From: an uncultured Oxalobacteraceae bacterium | GTDB taxonomy: Bacteria > Pseudomonadota > Gammaproteobacteria > Burkholderiales > Burkholderiaceae | NCBI GenBank assembly: GCA_946479255.1 | Contig: CAMLFK010000201.1 | Coordinates: forward strand, 1 to 9,270 | Direction of reading: 5' to 3' | DNA: 9,270 bases | Shown: piece after piece, positions 6,661 through 9,270 of the stretch | How the letters are laid out: every line of letters begins with the position of its first letter | How positions within the stretch are numbered: the first letter of the stretch is position 1 | Notes under the pieces: generated by a model | Seen by the model: the letters and a program-made list of their open reading frames with translations, nothing else | The model's database searches: none | Told to the model about the DNA's origin: nothing | Translations under genes and position numbers: made by a program

Positions 6661-7863
6661 ATGCAAGACGCATTTATCTGTGACGCCCAGCGCACCCCCT
6701 TCGGCCGCTACGGCGGCGCACTGGCCGGCGTGCGCGCCGACGACCTGGGCGCCATTCCCCTGCGCGCGCTGGTCGTGCGCAACCCCCAGGTCGACTGGGA
6801 AGCGGTCGACGACATTCTGTATGGCTGCGCCAACCAGGCCGGCGAAGACAACCGCAACGTAGCGCGCATGTCGGCGCTGCTGGCTGGCTTGCCGGTCCGG
6901 GTGCCGGCGGCCACCATCAACCGCTTGTGCGGCTCCGGCATGGACGCCATCGGCAGTGCCGCGCGCGCCATCAAGAGCGGCGAAGCGGCCTTGATGATCG
7001 CCGGCGGCGTCGAAAGCATGAGCCGCGCACCCTTCGTGATGGGCAAGGCGGACAGCGCCTTTTCACGCGAGGCCAAACTGGAAGACACCACCATGGGCTG
7101 GCGCTTCGTCAACCCTGCTCTCAAAGCGCTGTACGGTGTCGACACGATGCCGCAGACCGCCGAGCATGTGGCTGCCGAGTACAACATCAGCCGCGCCGAC
7201 CAGGACCGCTTCGCGCTGGCCAGCCAGCAAAAGGCCATCGCCGCGCAACAGGCGGGCATCTTCGACGGCGAAATCACGCCGGTGACAATCGCCCAGAAAA
7301 AGGGCGAGCCGATCGTGGTCGACCGGGACGAACACCCGCGCGCCACTTCGCTCGAAGCGCTGGCCAAACTCAAGCCGGTGGTCAGCGCCGATGGCTCTGT
7401 CACCGCCGGCAATGCATCAGGCATCAACGATGGGGCCTGCGCCCTGTTGCTGGCTAACGGCATCACCGCCGCCCGTTTCGGCCTGAAGCCGCGCGCCCGC
7501 GTGCTCGCCATGGCGACCGCCGGCCTGGCACCCCGGGTCATGGGCATGGCCCCCCTGCCCGCCAGCCTGAAGGCGCTGGCCATGGCCGGCCTGACCCTCG
7601 ACCAGATCGACGTCATCGAGTTGAACGAAGCCTTCGCCGCCCAGGGCCTGGCGGTGGCGCGCGCACTCGGGCTGCGCGACGACGACCCGCGCATCAACCC
7701 CAACGGAGGCGCGATCGCGCTTGGCCATCCCTTGGGCGCTTCCGGTGCGCGACTGGTGACGACGGCGGTCAACCAGCTGCACCGCGGCGGGGGCCGCTTC
7801 GCGCTGTGCACCATGTGCATCGGCGTGGGCCAGGGCATCGCCGTCATTCTGGAGCGGGTGTGA
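6661..7863 (+). CDS. pcaF: 3-oxoadipyl-CoA thiolase
   Basis: The 400-residue thiolase cleaves 3-oxoadipyl-CoA with free CoA to succinyl-CoA and acetyl-CoA, the last pathway step. Catalytic residues of the thiolase family are all present: the acyl-carrying Cys90 in NRLCGSGMDA, NEAFAAQ (322-328), His356 in GHPLGASGAR and Cys386 in CIGVGQG. The YGCANQAGEDNRNVARM block (54-70) and length of 400 are typical of the beta-ketoadipyl-CoA thiolase subgroup rather than of acetoacetyl-CoA thiolases, and the operon position settles the role. GGAGA at 6651-6655 precedes the ATG. It is the last gene of the operon; no intrinsic terminator with a T-run follows. Confidence 0.95.
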   Translation: MQDAFICDAQRTPFGRYGGALAGVRADDLGAIPLRALVVRNPQVDWEAVDDILYGCANQAGEDNRNVARMSALLAGLPVRVPAATINRLCGSGMDAIGSAARAIKSGEAALMIAGGVESMSRAPFVMGKADSAFSREAKLEDTTMGWRFVNPALKALYGVDTMPQTAEHVAAEYNISRADQDRFALASQQKAIAAQQAGIFDGEITPVTIAQKKGEPIVVDRDEHPRATSLEALAKLKPVVSADGSVTAGNASGINDGACALLLANGITAARFGLKPRARVLAMATAGLAPRVMGMAPLPASLKALAMAGLTLDQIDVIELNEAFAAQGLAVARALGLRDDDPRINPNGGAIALGHPLGASGARLVTTAVNQLHRGGGRFALCTMCIGVGQGIAVILERV

Positions 7864-7950
7864 CCTTATAGGATCGGCATTATGCACGGTTTAAGCTGTA
7901 TGATTGCACTCCTTCCAAGAGTGCGAGCAGATAGCTAAACCAAGCGAAGC
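7864..7950. other. Non-coding stretch after pcaF with a small hairpin
   Basis: There is no plausible gene here, and the sequence is more AT-rich than its surroundings. It holds a short palindrome right after the pcaF stop (CCTTATAGG, 7864-7872). A six-base-pair stem GCACTC (7906-7911) with GAGTGC (7919-7924) surrounds a seven-base loop. No T-run follows, so it is not a standard terminator, but it may protect or help end the pca mRNA. TATGAT at 7899-7904 resembles a -10 box without a good -35 and could be a leftover promoter of the broken gene downstream. Confidence 0.4.
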
Positions 7951-8264
7951 ATGATGCAAGAGTTCTATAAGAAGGCGCTTATTGCCCTCGTATTCCTGAT
8001 ACGGAATTCCCGACCGGCGGCGCCGCGTTCGCCCAGATCAGCGCGGACGAGTTCATCGTCATCGGGCAGCAGATCCGCCTCAAGTTCGACAGCGCCGGCG
8101 CCAATGCCGGCAAGCCGGCCCAGTACATACATGTCCAGGAAGGCCGCTTCGACGCTTCCGGTAAATGGATCATGGAACGCAACTGGAATGGCGACCAGGT
8201 CGATACGGGCCTGGACCTGCCGGCCCGTCCCACGGTGCTGAAGGTCCGGATGGGTACGTACTGA
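7951..8264 (+). pseudogene. Remnant of a GH35-like beta-galactosidase with a DUF5597 C-terminal domain
   Basis: In one frame, from 7971 to the TGA at 8262-8264, about 97 codons read like the C-terminal domain (DUF5597 type) found at the end of bacterial GH35 beta-galactosidases. Visible blocks are FAQISADEFIVIGQQIRLKF, VQEGRFDASGKWIMERNWNGDQ and a final PTVLKVRMGTY. A stop codon (7968-7970) closes that frame on the left, there is no start codon before the conserved part, and the catalytic barrel is missing. In another frame, ATG at 7951 opens MMQEFYKKALIALVFLI, which looks like a Sec signal peptide. The simplest reading is a gene that kept its start and its end but lost the middle, leaving the two pieces out of frame. 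The signal-peptide part is less certain than the C-terminal domain. Any product would be inactive. Confidence 0.65.
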
Positions 8265-8277
8265 CGATCAAGCGACC

Positions 8278-9270
8278 TTACTTGACCTCCATCTCGAACG
8301 GCGCCGCAGGCAGGTCTTCGGTGCTGTAGAGATTCACAAAGGGCGAATCGGCCCAGGCATAGCGCACATGCGTCGTGCCTGGCAGGTTGGCCCCCTTCAG
8401 CGTCACGGTGTCGCCTTGCGCCAGCGCCAGCACATACCGGCAAGCCGTCCCGGCACATGCTTCGAAGCCGATCGCATGGCCGGCGCTATAGGTGCGCAAG
8501 CCGCCGCCGGCGTTCTTGAACTTGACCACCAGGTCCTCGCCCGAGCGCGTGACGCCTGCGGCTTCCGGCCCGCCAGGCGCAACCGCCTCGCCATAGGCCA
8601 GTGCCCTGGCCGCAAGGGCCAGGCGCTCGCCGACCACGGTTTTCTGCGGCGGATGCACGTCGGTGCGGTCGCCCACGTCGATGGTGACGGCCAGGCCGGC
8701 GTGCGGATCGTTGCGCACCGTTTTTGCCTGGGCTTCCCGCAACTCCGCCCAGCCCGATTGCACGGGCTGGGTCGCGATTGAACCGAAGGCCGACAGCTGG
8801 GCGACGAGGAAGGGCATCTTCGGCTGGCCGAAGGTCTTGCGCCAGTCGGCAATCAGCAGCGGCAGCAGCGTCTCGTATTCTTTAGGTGCTCCGGTGTTGG
8901 ACTCGCCCTGGTACCACGCCGCCAGTTTGAACTTGTAGCCGACCAGCGGAGCAATCATCGCGTTGTAGTGGGTCGACAGGCTGGTCGGAATGTCCCATGG
9001 AGCCGGAGGAATCGACAGGCCCTTCGAACGCATGCCCACTTTGTACTTCCATGGCGCGGACAGCGCGATGTGCTGCCCGTCGGCGGTCTTGATGCCGCGA
9101 TTTTCCGGCTTCCCGGTCAGCCCGCCCCCGCCCAGGACGCGGATCGCGATCACATTGCGGCCCGGCTTGAACACGCCCGCGGGTACGGGATAGTCGCGCC
9201 ACACCCACGCGGTACTGCCGCCGCCCACGCGCACGCCGTTGACCCAGGTGCTGTCGTAGGTATCGATGGG
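8278..9270 (-). CDS. Sialate O-acetylesterase-like carbohydrate esterase, C-terminal part
   Basis: 330 residues are visible; the gene runs past the right edge with an open frame to base 9270, so its start is outside. The opening part (DSTWVNGVRVG, then VPAGVFKPGRNVIAIRV) is the beta-sandwich insert usual in bacterial members of the SASA/DUF303 esterase family. The WYQGESN block (codons near 8896-8916) is a family hallmark, and DVHPPQK (near codons for residues 226-232) would supply the catalytic Asp-His pair. The nucleophilic serine block near the N-terminus is not visible. Such enzymes remove acetyl groups from plant or host glycans, often in the periplasm, and some act on acetylated xyloglucan. 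The stop lies 13 bases from the convergent glycosidase remnant. The exact substrate is unknown. Confidence 0.85.
   Translation of the reverse strand, partial: PIDTYDSTWVNGVRVGGGSTAWVWRDYPVPAGVFKPGRNVIAIRVLGGGGLTGKPENRGIKTADGQHIALSAPWKYKVGMRSKGLSIPPAPWDIPTSLSTHYNAMIAPLVGYKFKLAAWYQGESNTGAPKEYETLLPLLIADWRKTFGQPKMPFLVAQLSAFGSIATQPVQSGWAELREAQAKTVRNDPHAGLAVTIDVGDRTDVHPPQKTVVGERLALAARALAYGEAVAPGGPEAAGVTRSGEDLVVKFKNAGGGLRTYSAGHAIGFEACAGTACRYVLALAQGDTVTLKGANLPGTTHVRYAWADSPFVNLYSTEDLPAAPFEMEVK

Noticed and set aside
7951..8241. A 96-codon open frame starting at ATG 7951.
   Set aside because: After the first 17-20 residues it becomes a Ser/Pro/Arg-rich translation that is the shadow of the conserved DUF5597-type frame. 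Only its beginning may be meaningful, as a former signal peptide.
2..9270. CRISPR arrays, tRNA or rRNA genes, prophage or toxin-antitoxin genes, and novel defence systems.
   Set aside because: No repeat-spacer pattern, RNA gene structure or matching protein was seen. The window is explained by known catabolic and regulatory genes plus one gene remnant.

Overview
The window looks like a high-GC betaproteobacterial chromosome, most likely Oxalobacteraceae (Massilia/Duganella-like) or a related Burkholderiales. This is inferred from base composition, gene style and the mix of a compact pca operon with plant-polysaccharide genes; no ribosomal or other phylogenetic marker is present. The core is a complete protocatechuate branch of the beta-ketoadipate pathway. 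It lies between the 3' end of a kdpE-type response regulator gene on the left and what appears to be a decayed hemicellulose-degradation locus on the right.

Layout: (1) 2-289 (+) is the C-terminal winged-helix domain of a KdpE-like regulator. (2) 290-452 is a short convergent gap. (3) 453-1241 (-) encodes an IclR-family regulator of the PcaR/PcaU/PobR group. (4) 1242-1383 is the divergent control region. It holds two nearly identical operator-like boxes, a candidate sigma-70 promoter and clear ribosome binding sites for both neighbours. (5) 1384-7863 (+) is a tight seven-gene operon: pcaH, pcaG, pcaB, a fused pcaC-pcaD gene, pcaI, pcaJ and pcaF. (6) 7864-7950 is non-coding and carries a small hairpin. 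(7) 7951-8264 (+) is a broken gene: a signal-peptide-like start followed, in another frame, by the C-terminal domain (DUF5597 type) of a GH35-like beta-galactosidase. (8) 8278-9270 (-) is the C-terminal part of a sialate O-acetylesterase/acetyl-esterase-like protein that continues past the window.

How the genes work together: PcaGH cleaves protocatechuate to 3-carboxy-cis,cis-muconate. PcaB cyclises it to 4-carboxymuconolactone. The PcaC domain decarboxylates that to the enol-lactone and the PcaD domain hydrolyses it to 3-oxoadipate. PcaIJ transfers CoA from succinyl-CoA, and PcaF cleaves 3-oxoadipyl-CoA to succinyl-CoA and acetyl-CoA. Every enzymatic step is present in one operon, under a divergent regulator that probably senses a pathway metabolite. 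No transporter is present.

The pathway itself is well known. The points most worth a second look are the domain order of the fused enzyme (decarboxylase first, hydrolase second), the paired operator boxes, a notably short PcaG, and the internally deleted glycosidase gene beside a convergent esterase gene.
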